64,000 nt of DNA from Pelecanus crispus (taxonomy: Eukaryota; Chordata; Aves; Pelecaniformes; Pelecanidae). The position numbers and the translations under genes were made by a program. The stretch covers positions 46,166,221 to 46,230,220 of the forward strand of contig NC_134643.1 of the NCBI RefSeq assembly GCF_030463565.1. The letters are read 5' to 3'. This document shows positions 13,701-28,700 of this stretch, in pieces. Under the pieces are notes generated by a model that saw only the letters and a list, made by a program, of their open reading frames with translations, did no database searches and was not told the origin of the DNA. Position 1 is the first letter of the stretch. Each line of letters begins with the position of its first letter.

Positions 13701-16700
13701 TTGTTCGTTACTATGTACCGCTTGTTTGTTGTACCGTTTGTTGGATGTCCAAGAATGTATGTCTGGATTATATACATACTCTCTAAGGTGTTTTTACTTA
13801 GAATGAATTAGTACAACTGCATAGGTTTATTATGGTCTTTAGTGCTGGTCACCGTCTCCCCCATTTCATGAAGTGAAGTGAATTTCTCCTCCAAATATGT
13901 TTCTCTCTTGAGGGTTATTTCAGATGCACATTTCACATGGCTTTGAGTTCTCCCATGTATTTTGGGAAATGCATCATGTTGCAAAGATGGCCCTGGTTCA
14001 GAGATGGCAGGAGTATTGTGGCTTGAAAAAAAAATGGATCCCTTTTGTTTTTATTGATGGAATTGATTACAGTTTAGGCATGGTTAACTCAGTAAGCACT
14101 CTAGGGCCTTTGAGTAAGAAAAAAGCATGCACCTCCGTTCTTTAAATTGCTGGGAAGGTTCTCTCTTCCTCCTGGCTGTTCTCTTTTTAATTCCCACTGG
14201 TCAGCACCTTCTCTGTGTTGATACAAATTCAGTATCAGCTGTGCTGTAGCCACTCTGTCCCATTTGCACTGAGATTTTCTAACTTAGAATTGGTAGGAAG
14301 TATGTGTTACACTTTTCTCTTCCCATTTGACTTTGGTTTCTCAATGCTTATTAATCTTAATCTTTTTTGACTGTCTTTCTACATGCAGCCGGGGACGTGC
14401 ATTAGAATGAATGAAGTATTATAAATGTTTTCCTCCTTTTAAAAATTTTGTTGATGTGGTTTAGATGATTGAAAATAAAAGAACTGTAAAGCAGTCCTTA
14501 AGTTACGGAGCTCAGCCATGAATGATGTTTAGTGTGCACTGAATAGGCAAAGAAGAAGAAGAGGGGACACCTTTAGGAATGGGTATGTTAAGTAAGAATA
14601 GTGCAGTCTCATCTGCCTGAAGGAGACAAGCTGTGACAGCTCCTCCAGTTCGTATGTGTGTGAAGATGTTACAGGTTGCTGATCTCATTCTTGTCGCATG
14701 GCAACTGCTTTTTTTGTTGCTCAGAGAATAAAGTCCTCATTAGTGTAAACTAGATGATTTTCCTGATGATTTAAGAACAAGAAAGCTAGTAGTAATCTCC
14801 ATGCACCTAGTGCATGGAAGGAAGGATCCTTTGCAGGATTTAAGGCTGCCCAGTGAAGGTAGAAAGAGAGAGAACAGGAGTTTCTAAGGCGTTAGACCCT
14901 GATATGGAAATAAATATTTCAGTTGCACAGTAGTAATTTTATCTGTCTTTTCCATCTTGGCAGTATTACTATGCATAAAATATATTAAGATTCCCCAAAA
15001 TGATTAAACAGTAAACAGTTAGCACTGAGATGTGTAATTACTTTTTATAATCCTCATTTATCTCTTAGTATTTCATCATGTATCAGTTATGATGTTACAG
15101 TAGGAGGAAAATAAAAATTGGAAATTCATTTTCAGTCTGAAAATACATTATAATTCAATGCATTGCCCAACTTAATGCATCTTTAAACATGCCATCTGAC
15201 ATCTTCAAAATATGACCAGAAAGTTTTCTATTCTCCTCTGATTATCTTGGCTGTTGTTTTGCTATAGGCAACTTGTAAGATGTGCATTATAAATTACCAT
15301 TTGGAGGCAAAGGAGCCTGGTATACTTATGAAACGAATGCAGAAACTTCTGGTGCTTTATGACTAGCTTGCCAGTTCGTGATAACTGAACTTATTTCCTT
15401 CTTTGGTTTTAATATTTGTCATGGTCCAGCAACATTTAACTTAGCTAATTAGAGCTTTTTTACAGTTACATTTTGTACATTTATTCTGGAGATTTTATTT
15501 GGATGTGCTTTGAAATCTTCAGAGCCCTTGTGTATATGTATGATACCACAAACAGCAGCTTGTAAATACATTCTGTCTTTGGACGGGATTGTGAAAGGGG
15601 AGCCTTGGGGGAATTTTAATGGTTTTGGGGGTTGATTTGTTTTTAAATGAGTGGATTGAATATGGCAATAGAACTGTTATACAAGAAGTGTTTGGCCTTC
15701 ACAATTCTAATATGTGTTCATGGTAATAGATGCATTATGACTACAAGTGCTTTGAAGCATTTAGAGAATACTGAAAGAATTGCTGGTTTCTCCTCTGACG
15801 TTAAATTCTAAGAATAAGCATGGAAACTCAGGCACTTTCAGAAAATATATTACTTTATAAACAAAATGGATTTTATTTTGGGAAACAGGCTTCAGATTTT
15901 CAAATACCTTTAGCTTATTTTGTGATTTTGTACATTTGCAAGAAATGAGGGAAACACTCTGCTTCTGGCTAGCTGTGCACAAGCTGTTGTTGTACACATT
16001 AATATGGCTCCACAGGCAGGTTAATACTAACATCATAATTTCTGGATTGTGCAAACAAGCTTGAAGCTGTCATTTGCAGTGCTGTGTATGTGCATAATAA
16101 TATGGGAATGCTTGCCCATTTATTTAAATATGAATAGTGCAACACTAAATAGAATGCAGTATTTCCTTTTAAAGGCTGGAAATAGTGTCCCAGCTGAGGT
16201 AGGAGGCATTCATTGATACCACTGCAGATTAGGATCTGATATAAAGTTAAACCAATGGAGTAATGACATAGATGAGCTTTCAGAAAGCTATTTGTCGCTA
16301 AAGCTCTGTTTCAGGAAAATGGCCTGGCTTATGAAAGCACTTAACTGTGTACCTGTGCTGCATTTGTCATTTCAAATGTAAAGTGATATCCTAAACTATC
16401 AATTAGACTAAATGGGCAAATTGATTGTGGGGGAGGAAATACTTGTGATACTCTTCCTGTTTTAAATGTAACATACTGAGATAAAGAGCTTGGCGGTGGC
16501 GATGTGTAACTAGGTTTGTGATTTGTGAACAGTCTAAGCTTACGTAAGTGCAAACCACTGGTGAAAAAGGGAGTAGAGCACCCCTCCTTCATCTCTGGCA
16601 CTGCCTTTGCAACCCTGCTCTTAGGCCAGTCTTACCACGCATGTGTCTGCATGGCAAGCAGAATCAGAGCATTGATTTAGGCAAAAACTAACCTGGCTGA

Positions 16701-19700
16701 AAGAAACAATAATAATTTTTTTAAAAAATCTGAATCAGTTCAATCCAATCCCATGTAAAAATGGAGGAAAAAGGAAGATGGGAACGTACAGCCAAGGTGT
16801 AGAAGGATGATGAGACCACACTTTTTTTTAGTTATCTTCACTGATGTGCATTTAAATTAGCTCAAGTCAACTGTGCAGTGTCCAGTTGTGCATTTTAATT
16901 ACAAAATTGTCCTTCTTCATATAACAGATAATGAAAATTAATATGGCTTTCACATCGTTGTCCCTTTTAGCTATTGTCTGTGCTGTCTTTCAGGCAGTAA
17001 CCACTTTCTGTGGTGTCTGTAGTGTATGGCCCTGTTGTTGATTGGGCACCCTTGGTGCTATGTACAATAAAGAATGTAGATAATAAGGAGAACTTCAAGT
17101 GGAAGTGAATACTGAACAGCAAGTAGTCATAACCAGAAAAAAAGCAAATTTTTGTGCAGTGTACTGGTTCTACTGTACAAATACATCTGTACTGGAGAGT
17201 CACTTGATGAATCTTTCTGGTTTCTTTAGTCACCCTTTAAAAAAATGGATTGGTTCCTTTCCTATTCATATCTCTTTTCCATGTTTTCTGAGTCAAGTTT
17301 CTACATTGCAGTTTCTGAGTAGAGAAAGTTAAGCAGTTAAGTAGAGGTTTTTTAAGGCTTTGTATACAATTTAAGGAAGTGAGAAAGGTCAAATTTAATT
17401 TCACTTGGATGTGAAGAATAGGTGAAAAACACCGTTGTTTTTCCATGAGGCTTCCAGTTAACTTGTAGAGGTTTTACACTCTATTTTGTAGAGTACTAGC
17501 GGGATGAACGAACATGTTTTGCAGCCATCCCACCTCAAGGTAACAAATTCTTCTGATCTTCTGCCAAATGAATGTAATCTAAATTGTAAGCAGCCTGATG
17601 GACAAGGTCATGCTTTAGATGTGATAGTCTCTCTAAATAATATTTGAGCAAGAAGGTCTTAACTGAAATTCTTTCCAGTTGGTTTACTGCATATTCTTTA
17701 CCCTAGCTTTACTTAAGTTTGTAAGGAATTGAAAAACTCCTTGTAAGAAAAGTGTGAAAATCTTGATTACAAATCACTCAACTTGCATACCTCACCTAAA
17801 ATTTGATACTTCTTGTGGGTTTTGCTAAGATAGACCCCTGCTACTCACTTACTGTATTTTGGCATTCTGTATGCACCTGGTGTTTATTGTGTTGATGCTG
17901 CATGTGCTTAATTCACAAGGGGAGTAAGTTAAGAGTGCAGTCAGATGGAGGAGAAATAAATGATAATTACCGTCACTGTTCAAGAATTTTTCTGCTGCAT
18001 CTGTCATACTCCTCAGAAATAAGGGGTGAAATGAAATACCAAATGATGCATGAAAGAGTTTTTGAAGTTTCGCTACTAGCCAGCAAAGCCTTTCACAGTT
18101 TAGGATGACAGGTTGTCTTTAATCTAACCTAATTGTGCATAGTGTGTGAATTTGATTTAATTTCACACTTGCTTTCTGACAGTTGGTAAAACTGAATCAG
18201 GGAATCCTTAAGAATTTACACTTCTCCACATTCTTCAGTCATTGTTTTCTCCTTGTGGCTCCTCTGACTTCTCTGTTATGATTTGCTGCAGTACCCCGCT
18301 AAATGTATTAGAAGGTGAGAATTTCAGTAAATATAAGCTCCATCATTAAATTTTACTTCATTTGATGACAGGCTGAAGCAAAATGAAGAGGAAATGAGTA
18401 AAATGGATGAGGAAGTTAATGATATATTTATCATAGATCTGAAAAGTATTTTTCACTAGCCTTTACCCTTAGAAGGCGGTAAAAATCATGGCATATCAAT
18501 ATATACCGACAACGTGGGTGCAGCTGTAGTGTGGACTTTTGTGGCAGTCTGCCGGCTGATAGCCCAGCATCACACGTCACATTGCATTGGGATTATCCAA
18601 CCTGTTCTCCTCTGTGCCCTTTAGTGCCCTGGGGTAGTGTGGTCAAGTGTAGTCTTGTTTTAATGTTGATGGATAATAGGCATCAGATTGTTTGTAGTTA
18701 AATACCCAGCACTAGCCAGGTGTACTTGGTCTTTCTACACATTAATACTTCATCATGTCTCATGCACCAACCTGGAGCTGAGCAGAAAATGTAGACCTCT
18801 TCGAGGGAAGAGATGAAGAAAAATTCCTGTTAAAATTATACAGTGGATATTTTTGAGTCCTTGCTGAAGGCATGGCTGAGCTGTGCTGTACAGAGGCTAA
18901 AACAGTTATCTGAAATTATGTTCCAAGACCAGTACGCATAAGACTAAATTGGTGCTTGGGCTACCAGCCTGCAGCATGGCTATCTAGACAGAATTTGTCA
19001 GGGTTAGCAGTGCTAAATCACAAGTTGTGAGTGAGGCCACCTACTGCTAGCGCAGTCAGAGACCTAGAAACTTGCTTGGGTTTTAGTGAGGAAGAACTGA
19101 CTGGGAAATGGACTGCTCTGCACAGTCATATGCTGAAGGATGAAGGAAATGAGGTCTGTATGAATACATGATGATCTGGCCCCTGAATCTTCAGGACCCT
19201 CCCAGTACATACTATTTCTGTGATGTATTAGATTTGATTTTATTATAAGGAAGCAGTATGGTATGCTGTGATGCAGATTTGGAGTACTATAATTTACCTA
19301 CGACTGTCCTGGATGCCCAGTAGTTGTTCCCATACCAGAAAGAATGTTGCTGTTACTTTATTGAATTCTTTATTCCACCCTTCCTGGCATAATTAAAATG
19401 ACCACTGTGTGGAGGGAACATGTGCAAGGAGCCTCTTCAGAGCTGCATTGTTGCTATGTGGATGGATTTGTTATCTGTTGCTGCCTAAGCTTTCTCCCTT
19501 CTGTAGACCCTCCTCTCCATTTTGTCAGTGCTGTCTTCTGCTGTAATAATTTCTTTAATTCCCCTCAACCAAAACGATAGCTTTGCCAGGAGAATGGCTC
19601 AAAACAGCACTGCCACAGTGAGAATTTAGTGTATTATATTTGTTGCATTCATTAATGTGTTAATGTATAACAATTGCTCCTTTTTCTTCTCTTTTTTTTT

Positions 19701-22700
19701 CCTGCTATGTAACAACTTCTCACCTCTTTTGCATGCTTCCAGTGTCTGTCCACTGCATCCTAAGAAATTCAAAGCAGACAGCTTTATATTACTCACTTAG
19801 TGCAGCCCAAACTTAAATATTAATGTCAGAATGCAGTGTGTTTTCCCCAAGTACTTCCTACCAGAAAATACAATATTTCAGCAGTGTGACAGTCTATTAA
19901 GTTGAGGAACATGAGACACAGTCTAGAAATTATAATGGATCAAGAATGTAAGTGGTACAGGGCATTTTTCATCTTTAAAGTCCTGAGTTATTTCAAAACT
20001 GTTTATTTTGATTGAACTTGACTGTTGACTGTGAATGAGCAAGACAATTTTGAGCACAGACCTTACTAGCTGCTGCTCTGCATCAATTGGCAGAGCACGG
20101 CTTCTGCAAGTCAGGCACACGGGCAGGTGGAAGCTTTCTGATGAATAAAGTCAGGCGTACCCTTACAAACTCCCCTTGCTACTTGTAAAAGTGCACTTTT
20201 TGCTTCTGCATCAGCAGCACCTTCTCTGACATAAGAATTTCTTTCAGAGATGCAAATGCAACAAAAATGCCTGTATCGGACTATTCATTAACTGTCCAAT
20301 ATCGCTCAATAATATCGAAATGCCTTTAAAATAATATCTTTCACTTACACGTAGAGGGTGACAAAACAAGGAAGGTCACATCTTTGAATTCCAAGGGCTA
20401 TTTCTTTACATCAGCCCTTATCCTGAAAGTAAAAACATAAGGAGGGACTTGGGACGCTTTAACAGCTATGATTTTAAGACAATCTCTCACTAACTCTCTC
20501 TTCCAAGTCTCAGTGAAGTGCTTTTCATTATTCTCAGAGGTGTATATATATTCATTCCATTATAACTCAGAACAGATGTTGAATGTAGTTACCAGACTAG
20601 TTGTGAAACATTGCTCTTCTAGTGTAAAACATTGCTCTTCTAAATAGCTGTTTCACTGTCACATTATAAGGTGTTATGCAAAAAGGAAATTGGTTTTATG
20701 ATCCAGTTATCCCTGAAAAGCCTTCCACAGCCAGAGGGTGAGCTAACTTGCTAGCATAGTGAAGTGGAAGGTTAGCGCCTAAACGTTTGCAGAAGGGACT
20801 GACTGGAAGACAGATCTACTGTTCTGTTCCTTACATTAAAAATATGCAGATTCCTAAAGACTTCAGTGTTGGGAATCTGTCTAGATGCTGTGCATTGATT
20901 TCAGAGAATCTGCAACTATAAACAAGTGAGTGTCAGAGAAGAGATGTCTGTTTGTACATTCAGAAACCTGATGTAAGGGGCAGGTGGAATACAATGTCCA
21001 TTTAACAAGCGTTACCCTTCTTCAAACAGTTGCTGTTTTAACTTTCAGACCTGGGTCTTGTAACCTGTGTATAGGTCCTGACTTGAATTGTAAAGAAACC
21101 AACCTTAATTGAAACCAAAGATTCTTAAGCAACTTTACTTACTGGAAATATATAAAAGGGCCACACAGTACTTGTATTACACATAATTGGTAAGGAAAAT
21201 TTCTTATCAGTACTTATCTTTCTGTATTTGTCTGAAAAGTGGTGATTTCTTTTCAGCAGGATTTTGAATTGAATTCTACTTCCAAGTCAGACTGTTTTTT
21301 CTGCGATAAAAAATGCTGTCCTAGAAAGGGGTTGCTGTTTTCTGATAGGTTTGGGAAATTGATATTTCAGTCCAGCATCCTGTTTGGAGATATGCATTGA
21401 TTTCCCGAGTAATGTACAGCACAAAGATTCATGCCATCCTTTGACAGTACTCCTTCGTGCTTATGCATTGTAAGGGAATCTTTAGCATTCAGGAACTGTT
21501 AACCTAACACAAAGAGCAGATGCTTCTGGGATTCCCTCTCTGAATTAGTATCTGGTCCAAGCACCAAAACCCCGTATTTTTTCCATGTATATAAAAAGTC
21601 TTATTGACCCATGGGAACTGGATGTATGGCTTAGAGATCACTGGGTAAATATGAAAACGATGTATCCACTGGTAATTGAGAAGACAATAGAAGAAATAGC
21701 AGCAATTATAAAGACCTATTCACAAAGTTTTAGAACTTGTGATTCTTGTTTAGAATAAGTAGACTTTCATTCAGTCTTATTCACTGTTGTCCAAAAAGCA
21801 GGGACAAATACAGACAAATTAGTATAAGTTTCCTTTCTAGTTTATATTGTTTTCATTAGCAGTGTATCTGAGAGTCAAGCAAATCCAAGCTAGCTTTCAG
21901 AAATTTCAGGTTCTCCCTCTCCCCTCAGGGTTTTTTGATTTGAGAGCTCTTGATTAGAAATGTTTGTCAGTTCCCCGTTCATGCAGATCTTACTGGTACA
22001 TCAGGTTAACAGTGATGCCGTGTTCCCCACCTCTCAGTAGCAAACCTAATTACTGTGTTTTGGTAATAGGAGAATACCTTTCTCACCTGATCTGTTACAA
22101 TATGGTTTTTTGCTCTTGCCATGCAATATGTAAAGCAAGATATACTCCGTGCTACCACTTCTTTTCCTCCTAACAGAGTCAAAAAAGAAAGTGTCCCTTC
22201 CACTGTCTTTTCCAATTCACTGTTCTCTAAGAAAAATACCATTTTTCATTCTGTTCTGAGGAACAGGAAAAGAGGAAAAAAGTCTTCAGTATAGATACCA
22301 TGCAGAAAATGAAGCTCCCAAACTGTTGAATAAATTGTGAGTTTCTCTTCCTGCAACTTTCAGTGTGATCACGGATGGGGTATGTTAGATCATTTTGATA
22401 TTGTGTCACCACTGTAACTGTAGCTTGGGTGTTCTGCTTGTTGGAAGAAAAGATCAGGATCTGCGATTGTGTGGAGAATGTGCATGATGTAGAAGAAGGA
22501 GCAGGGAAAGATGGGTAAAAAACTAAGCAAACTTTTTAGCCTGTCTTTATTAGTATTGAGGGTTGGTAATTCTCATTCTGTGTCCCACAGCTGGAGTTAG
22601 GCCCTAGCTTAAATGTGCTATGTTAATGCTAATTTTCAGCTACTTACTATCACCTAACGTAAAACCACAACAAGTTTCTGTAATTTTGTTCTTGTTCTTG

Positions 22701-25700
22701 CTTCTTTTAGCACTTGAATAGTCATTTAACAACTTCTGAAGTGGCAGATGAATGCTATGGAAGCTGAGAAAATTCACAGCAAAAACAATTAATTTCCAAA
22801 TGCAAGATAACTGAAAATAGTTTTGGCAATACTGATCAGATATAAATACACTTGAGAGTGGCATGGACTGTGAATTCCAGGCAAAGTGACCTGAGACTTG
22901 GGGCATCTCCAGAATGATAAAGCCGTGTTTTTAAAGTAATAGTCTCATACTGTGTTCCTGCTAATATTTACAACCACCTACACTTTGTTTTCTGTGGCTT
23001 AGAGTTACAGCAGAATTTAAAAGTAATTGCTATAGATTTTTTTTCTTAGAGGGAAAGAGAGAAGAGCAACTGGTCTTTTTTCAAACTCTGTTTGTTAGAC
23101 TCTGTTACATGACTTGCTAGTTTTTATTCCTCTTCTGTAGTAACAAATTTTGTTATAGATATATATATGTATACTTGTAGTATAAGAATATTATGTGAAA
23201 TTGAGCTTTCTTAAGAAAGAGAGGAAGGTGAGGAGGGAGGAATTTCTAGCTGCCTAACTGTGGGGATCATTAGGAAGGCATAGGCATTACAGGGGATATT
23301 TATGCTGTCTTATTTGGAAACTCTGAACAAGGTATTTTATGTTGGCACTTCAGAGGGGATTCCAGACCTGCCTTCCATAGGCTCCGTGCAGGGAGCAAAG
23401 GCATGTAGTGCCAGTGTTCAATTTATCTGTCAGCAGTTAGATGAATGAATATCTTCCTAAGATTCAAAGCCCAAGAGACATTTGTCTTCTCACATCTCCC
23501 CCGCCCTCCCTGCGACCCCGAAAGAAACCCACTCCAAAATGCTGTGGTTAGTAAAACTTTAATGTTTGTAGGTGGAGGAGGAGAAAACATCTAGATTATG
23601 ATCACATAATCTTGCAGTAGTTTGATTGCCATTCCTTAGATTGTTTCTTTTGAGTTTATTTTGGCAACCCTGAAAATTTAGGTCTGACTTTTTTATCCTG
23701 TTTCTTTTTGAGTCTTTTCCTTACCTGAAATAATTCTCACCAAGAAATACTAGTGAGATCTGCAGGATTATAAAAGAGGTATTCCTGACTTCATTATTTA
23801 CAGTAAATTTTGCTAGGCACTACCTCTTCTCTGATCTTCCTGACCAATATTGTCATGGAGAAGTTTTGACATTTATTCACCTTCCAAACCTCTGAATGTG
23901 TAGCTCCAAAATAGAACAACAGACACTTTGATATTTCTATACAGGGATAAGATAATCAACCAAGAATGGCTTGATGTTTTTTTTCTGGAATTCGTTCTTC
24001 CCAAGGATATTGACTCGCGAAATAATCCTTGAAGTACATCTGCCCTACACAGTACTTCTATCATGGCTTTGCTGTAGGCACTTTCTTACTGGCGTGGTAC
24101 AACCTTATACCTATTCCAGAATAAACTACAGGTGTAATGCAGAAAGTGTTTATTTCTGACTGTCTTCTATGGAATGGAAGAAGTTCCCTTTTGAAGAATG
24201 CAAATTTCTGTAATGAACTTACATTAATTAGATAATACATAAAAGCACCTGAATTCTAAATCTTCCATTGCTTGTCTGGAATTTTTATTTTATTTTATTA
24301 TTTTGATATGCTGAACTAGAAGCAAAACTTAGAACCAATAAATACTTAATGACAGTAAGAACGATCTTAACTGACAATATTTATGTTCTCTTAACAGAAT
24401 CTGGTTCTGCAATTACTGCTTCCTGTATTGGTTTGGGGAACTCTACAACCCCTCCACCCGGACAGGCAGGAAAACCAGTGCCAGGATACAATGGTAAGAC
24501 TGTGCTAAATATGCTGCTAGAAAAGGATATTGCTCATATTCCTGAGTAAGTGCTTTTTAATTTTCATACCTTGTAGGGAAAGCACATTACAGTCTTATTA
24601 ACACATTTTCTTCCTTCCTGTGACAGGAAGTTCTGCTTTTTTGTTTGTTGTGGAATGTGGTTGTGAATAAGAAATTCAGAGTTATGTTCAAGAAAATTGA
24701 TCAACTACTCCTGTCTTTATTATATGAAAGGGGTATCAGAGACTTCTACCCTGGATATAACAAAGATACGTAAAAAATACTGTGCTTTAAGGCTTTATCT
24801 ACAGTTTTATATGAGAAGTATTCTGAAGCGCATAAAGAAAATTCTTACTGAGAATTACTCCACAAATACGTCATAGTGAGGTAACAAGCAGCTTGGCAAG
24901 GATATAGATCTTCTATTTGAACTCATCTCATACTTTTTCAAGAAAATCAAAGTCAGTTTTCTGCCTTTTTGTATAGGTATATGGGCTCATATTTGAGAGA
25001 GTTGTTAAGCACATTATTGTTCAGTACTTGTGGAACATTTTTATTTTCAGCTTGGAGATATGGTAGGCTACGGACCAACATTGAAAGGATGAGCGCTCAT
25101 TATCTGGAAGGTATTTGCATGCAGAGGGTGCAGCCACAGGATTAAGAATGCAAAAATATTTTCATACCTGGGAACCCTGATTTTAAGTTTTCAAGAATTA
25201 CTTGAAGTCCAAAAAATAATTACATTAAAGATCAAATCATGTTCTATGTTCAGGAAAAGTTCTCACATCATTGGGCAGAAAGAGCTAAGCTGTTTTTTCT
25301 TCTAATACATACAAGCCGAAGTGAACATTAAAGAAAATAAACATTTTCAGCAGCTCTGGGTTTTGGCATTTACAGTTATGGCATGAAGACAAACAATAGC
25401 TTAAAAACAACATTAAGACAAAGCTGTGAAGTTTGTCCAGAGTTGTAATAAATAGGTGCTGTGGTTTAACCCCAGCCGGCAACTCAGCACCACACAGCCA
25501 CTCACTCACTCCCCCCACCAGTGGGATGTGGGAGTGAATCAGAAGAGTAAAAGTGAGAAAACTCGTGGGTTGAGATGAAGGCAGTTTAATAAGTAAAGCA
25601 AAAGCCACACACACAAGCAAAGCAGAACAAAGGATTCGTTCACTACTTCCCATTGGCAGGCTGGTGTTCAGCCATCTCCAGAAAAACAGAGCTCCATCAC

Positions 25701-28700
25701 GTGGGGAGGGGAAGACAAATGCCATCACTTTGAACATCCTCTCCTTCCTTTTTCTTCCCCCAGCTTTATATGCTGAGCATGACATCATATGGTATGGAAT
25801 ATCCCTTTGGTCAGCTGGGGTCAGCTCTCCCAGCCGTGTCCCCTCCCAACTTCTTGTGCACCCCCAGCCTGCTCGCTGGTGGGGTGGGGTGAGGAGCAGA
25901 AGAGGCCTTGACCCTGTGTAAGCACTGCTCAGCAGTAACAAAACCACCCCTGTGTTATCAACACTGTTTCCAGCACAAATCCAAAACATAGCCCTGTACC
26001 AGCTACTATGAAGAAAATTAACTCTATCCCAGCCAAAACCAGCACAATAGGGAAGAGTGGAAGAATATTAATTGCATCACACATGCTACCAGATGATAGC
26101 CAGGCCTATAAAAAAGTATGAGTAGCAAGAATATAAAAATTTCTACAAATTGTTTTGGACATTGGGCCTACTGTAAGTAAAGAATTTATTCAAATAGAAT
26201 GAAGGAAATGTCTTTAGCATGCCTTGAAAGGGAAACATAAAATGAGCACTAAAATTCACTAAAGTTTTATGAAAGAACTTTTACCTCTTTCAGTCTTTGG
26301 TTTGAGGCCAACTATGTCCTGTATGCAGCCATTCACAGAATAGTGGATCTTGAAATTACTCTGTACTGGCAGCTGTCTTGCTGTCACCCTCTTCTGTTTT
26401 GATGTTGTTTTGCTGCTGTTACTATATTAATTAGAAGAGATCCTTATGCCATTTAGAAGCTAAATTCTGTATTTTTGTATTATGCAACCATTAATGGGTT
26501 TGGGCATTGCTAAAATTATTTTGTATTTATGCTGTGATATAAATAGAAGGTTACAAAATCTATTTTTTTTTTAAACACAGCCAAATTCTTTCTTGTCACA
26601 TTATTGCTAAAATAAACTGATTTCTTTAGTGATTTTTTAGAATATAAATAGAAGCAGTATTTAGCTATGATATCAAAGTGCAGTGGCACAAATTGCATTT
26701 AAAAGTGAATCACGGTACTATATTAATTTCTAGCTCTGTTGCCTTAAATCAGACATTATATTTTGCTTTCCCTTTGATCTACTTGAATCCTTTCCAGATA
26801 ATTTCATTGCATTTTTTTCAAACTCATGCAAGTCCTACATTTTGAAGAATTAAGTCAGTTGTTCAGTAATTCAGGAGTGAGCAGTATACCTTCCTTCCCC
26901 AAATTTTTGTACATTGAAATACACTGCTTGCAAGGAGGAGAATAAATGCTGGAATTGCTACCTTGATAAAATAGTTACAATAAACTGATTAGTATAATAA
27001 AACTTTAGTATAATAAAAATATGAAAAAATAGGAGAAAAAGCTTTGAAAGCTACGTGTGAGTGGGTCTTTTTCATTGTGTGTTCAGAGCCTAAATTCTGC
27101 AAATCTAACGATACTATGTTCTTACACGTCCTTACAGCATCTGAGAAAAAAAATGTGTTTACAGATTATAAATGCGTTTTATTTATGCCATTCTTGCTGT
27201 TTTTCATAAGTGTCTTCTGTGTTTCCATTCATCTGTTTGATTTCCTATCTCAGTTACTCCTTCCAAGTCACTGATTTGTAAAACTGGCATTGTAGATTTG
27301 CTTGTGTCTATGTTCTGAGACATTGCTTTCAGCAGACTCTTCAGTTACTTAAAAATTACCATCCTCTTTGAAGGAGTGGCTTCAGCCAGAAATAGGAAAT
27401 TACAGATGTTGGTGTTCTTTGGGCAGATAGGATATGATATTACTCATAAGAGTCTTAGCAGGGTTTTAGTCAGAAGTCTGTCATCTTTTCCCCATTTCCT
27501 CTGGAACTTTTTAATAAAAAATGCAAGATTATTTGTAGTAATTTAGATCCAGCTGAACATTGCTTGCTTTGCTTGGGCAGGCTTCAAAAAGCATGTTTTT
27601 AAATCCATGTCAGCCCAGTCTGTCAAAACCTTTCCTCCCTGCTTTTCCATGGTTTAGTCATTTCACTTTGTTTAATTCCATTTATCATAGGCCCAGTTGA
27701 TATCTGTCACTCCTTCCTTATGCCCACACCTACAGATGGAATGGGCAGTTGCAGCAGATTTCCCAGATGACTACACAAAGACACTATTTCATGTGTTTTT
27801 CCTCAGAAACCTCAGTACCAGGGTATGATGCTTTCACTGAAGGTGATGGGCCAGTGTCATCCAGGGAAAAGGCTTCTGTTGGGAAGTCTGGATTCTTTGC
27901 TGCAGTCTAGCATTACCCTGCTGTGTGGCTTTGGGTAGTTCACAAGTTACTTTACCTCTTTGTGCTAGACTAGAATAAGCCTTGTCAGCTGGGGAGCATC
28001 TTTCTGGGTCTCCTGAGAGCCTTTGGAAACCAGACATGCTTATTTACTGCTAATAATATTTCTCACATTAACTGCGTTAGCCTCCAGTAATCTTAGTTGC
28101 TATTTCTCACTCATGTTACCTGCACACTTTTTCTTGGATCTTTCATGTATCTGAAGGGTCCTTTGCTATTTGGAAGTTTAGAATTTCCAGTATGAAGGTG
28201 TCTTTTAATTTTCAGTTCTATATTTTTCCCTTTCTGACTTTGAGCTATTTCTGCTCCCAAAGCAGGAGTATTATTTAAGACTTTTTTTACTTAAGGCTGA
28301 ATGTTAATAAGGTCCTGAGATTAATCTGGTTTGGAACTCCCAAATTACTTAATTCCTTTTGTTGCTTTGTGTATTGCCATTCTGAAGTGTGACATAAGTT
28401 GATATCCATGAAGAAAGACACTGTCCTCCAGCTAAAAATACACTACTTGACAGGAATTCTCTTCCTATATTACTTTTTTGCAGTGATGGTTCTGGATGAA
28501 AATAAGGAACCAGTGAAGGCGAAGACTTTAGGAAATATTGTGGTAAAGTAAGCCAACTAAGTATCTTACAGTTAAGAGAAGCTTCCTACATGGGTTGATT
28601 GTCTTTTGACTGAAGTTTTTATATATATAACAATGATTGAAGTAATGAGGGTTGAAAAGCATGGCTGTCTCTGATATTGATGCCAAACTGCCAGAACTTT

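Larger units (their letters stand above)
1705..24397 (+). other. ACSS3: ACSS3 intron, 22.7 kb
   Basis: The largest intron in the window. It carries the antisense CR1 and LTR nest (3434-6620), a solo LTR (7582-8134), an antisense MIR-like relic (about 8985-9085) and a sense CR1 (9945-11178). From 11180 to 24397 I see only A/T-rich sequence with no convincing gene, RNA gene or recognisable transposon. Open frames there are short and lack splice or protein-family support. Confidence 0.8.
24494..28483 (+). other. ACSS3: ACSS3 intron, 4.0 kb
   Basis: Contains a solo LTR (25457-26046) with a 5-bp target duplication and a MIR-like relic (about 27885-27970). Nothing else is recognised. Confidence 0.8.

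Noticed and set aside
25285..25989. Minus-strand 234-codon open frame, the longest in the window
   Set aside because: Mostly the antisense of a solo LTR. The related LTR at 4476 gives a similar shorter frame, showing it reflects LTR composition.
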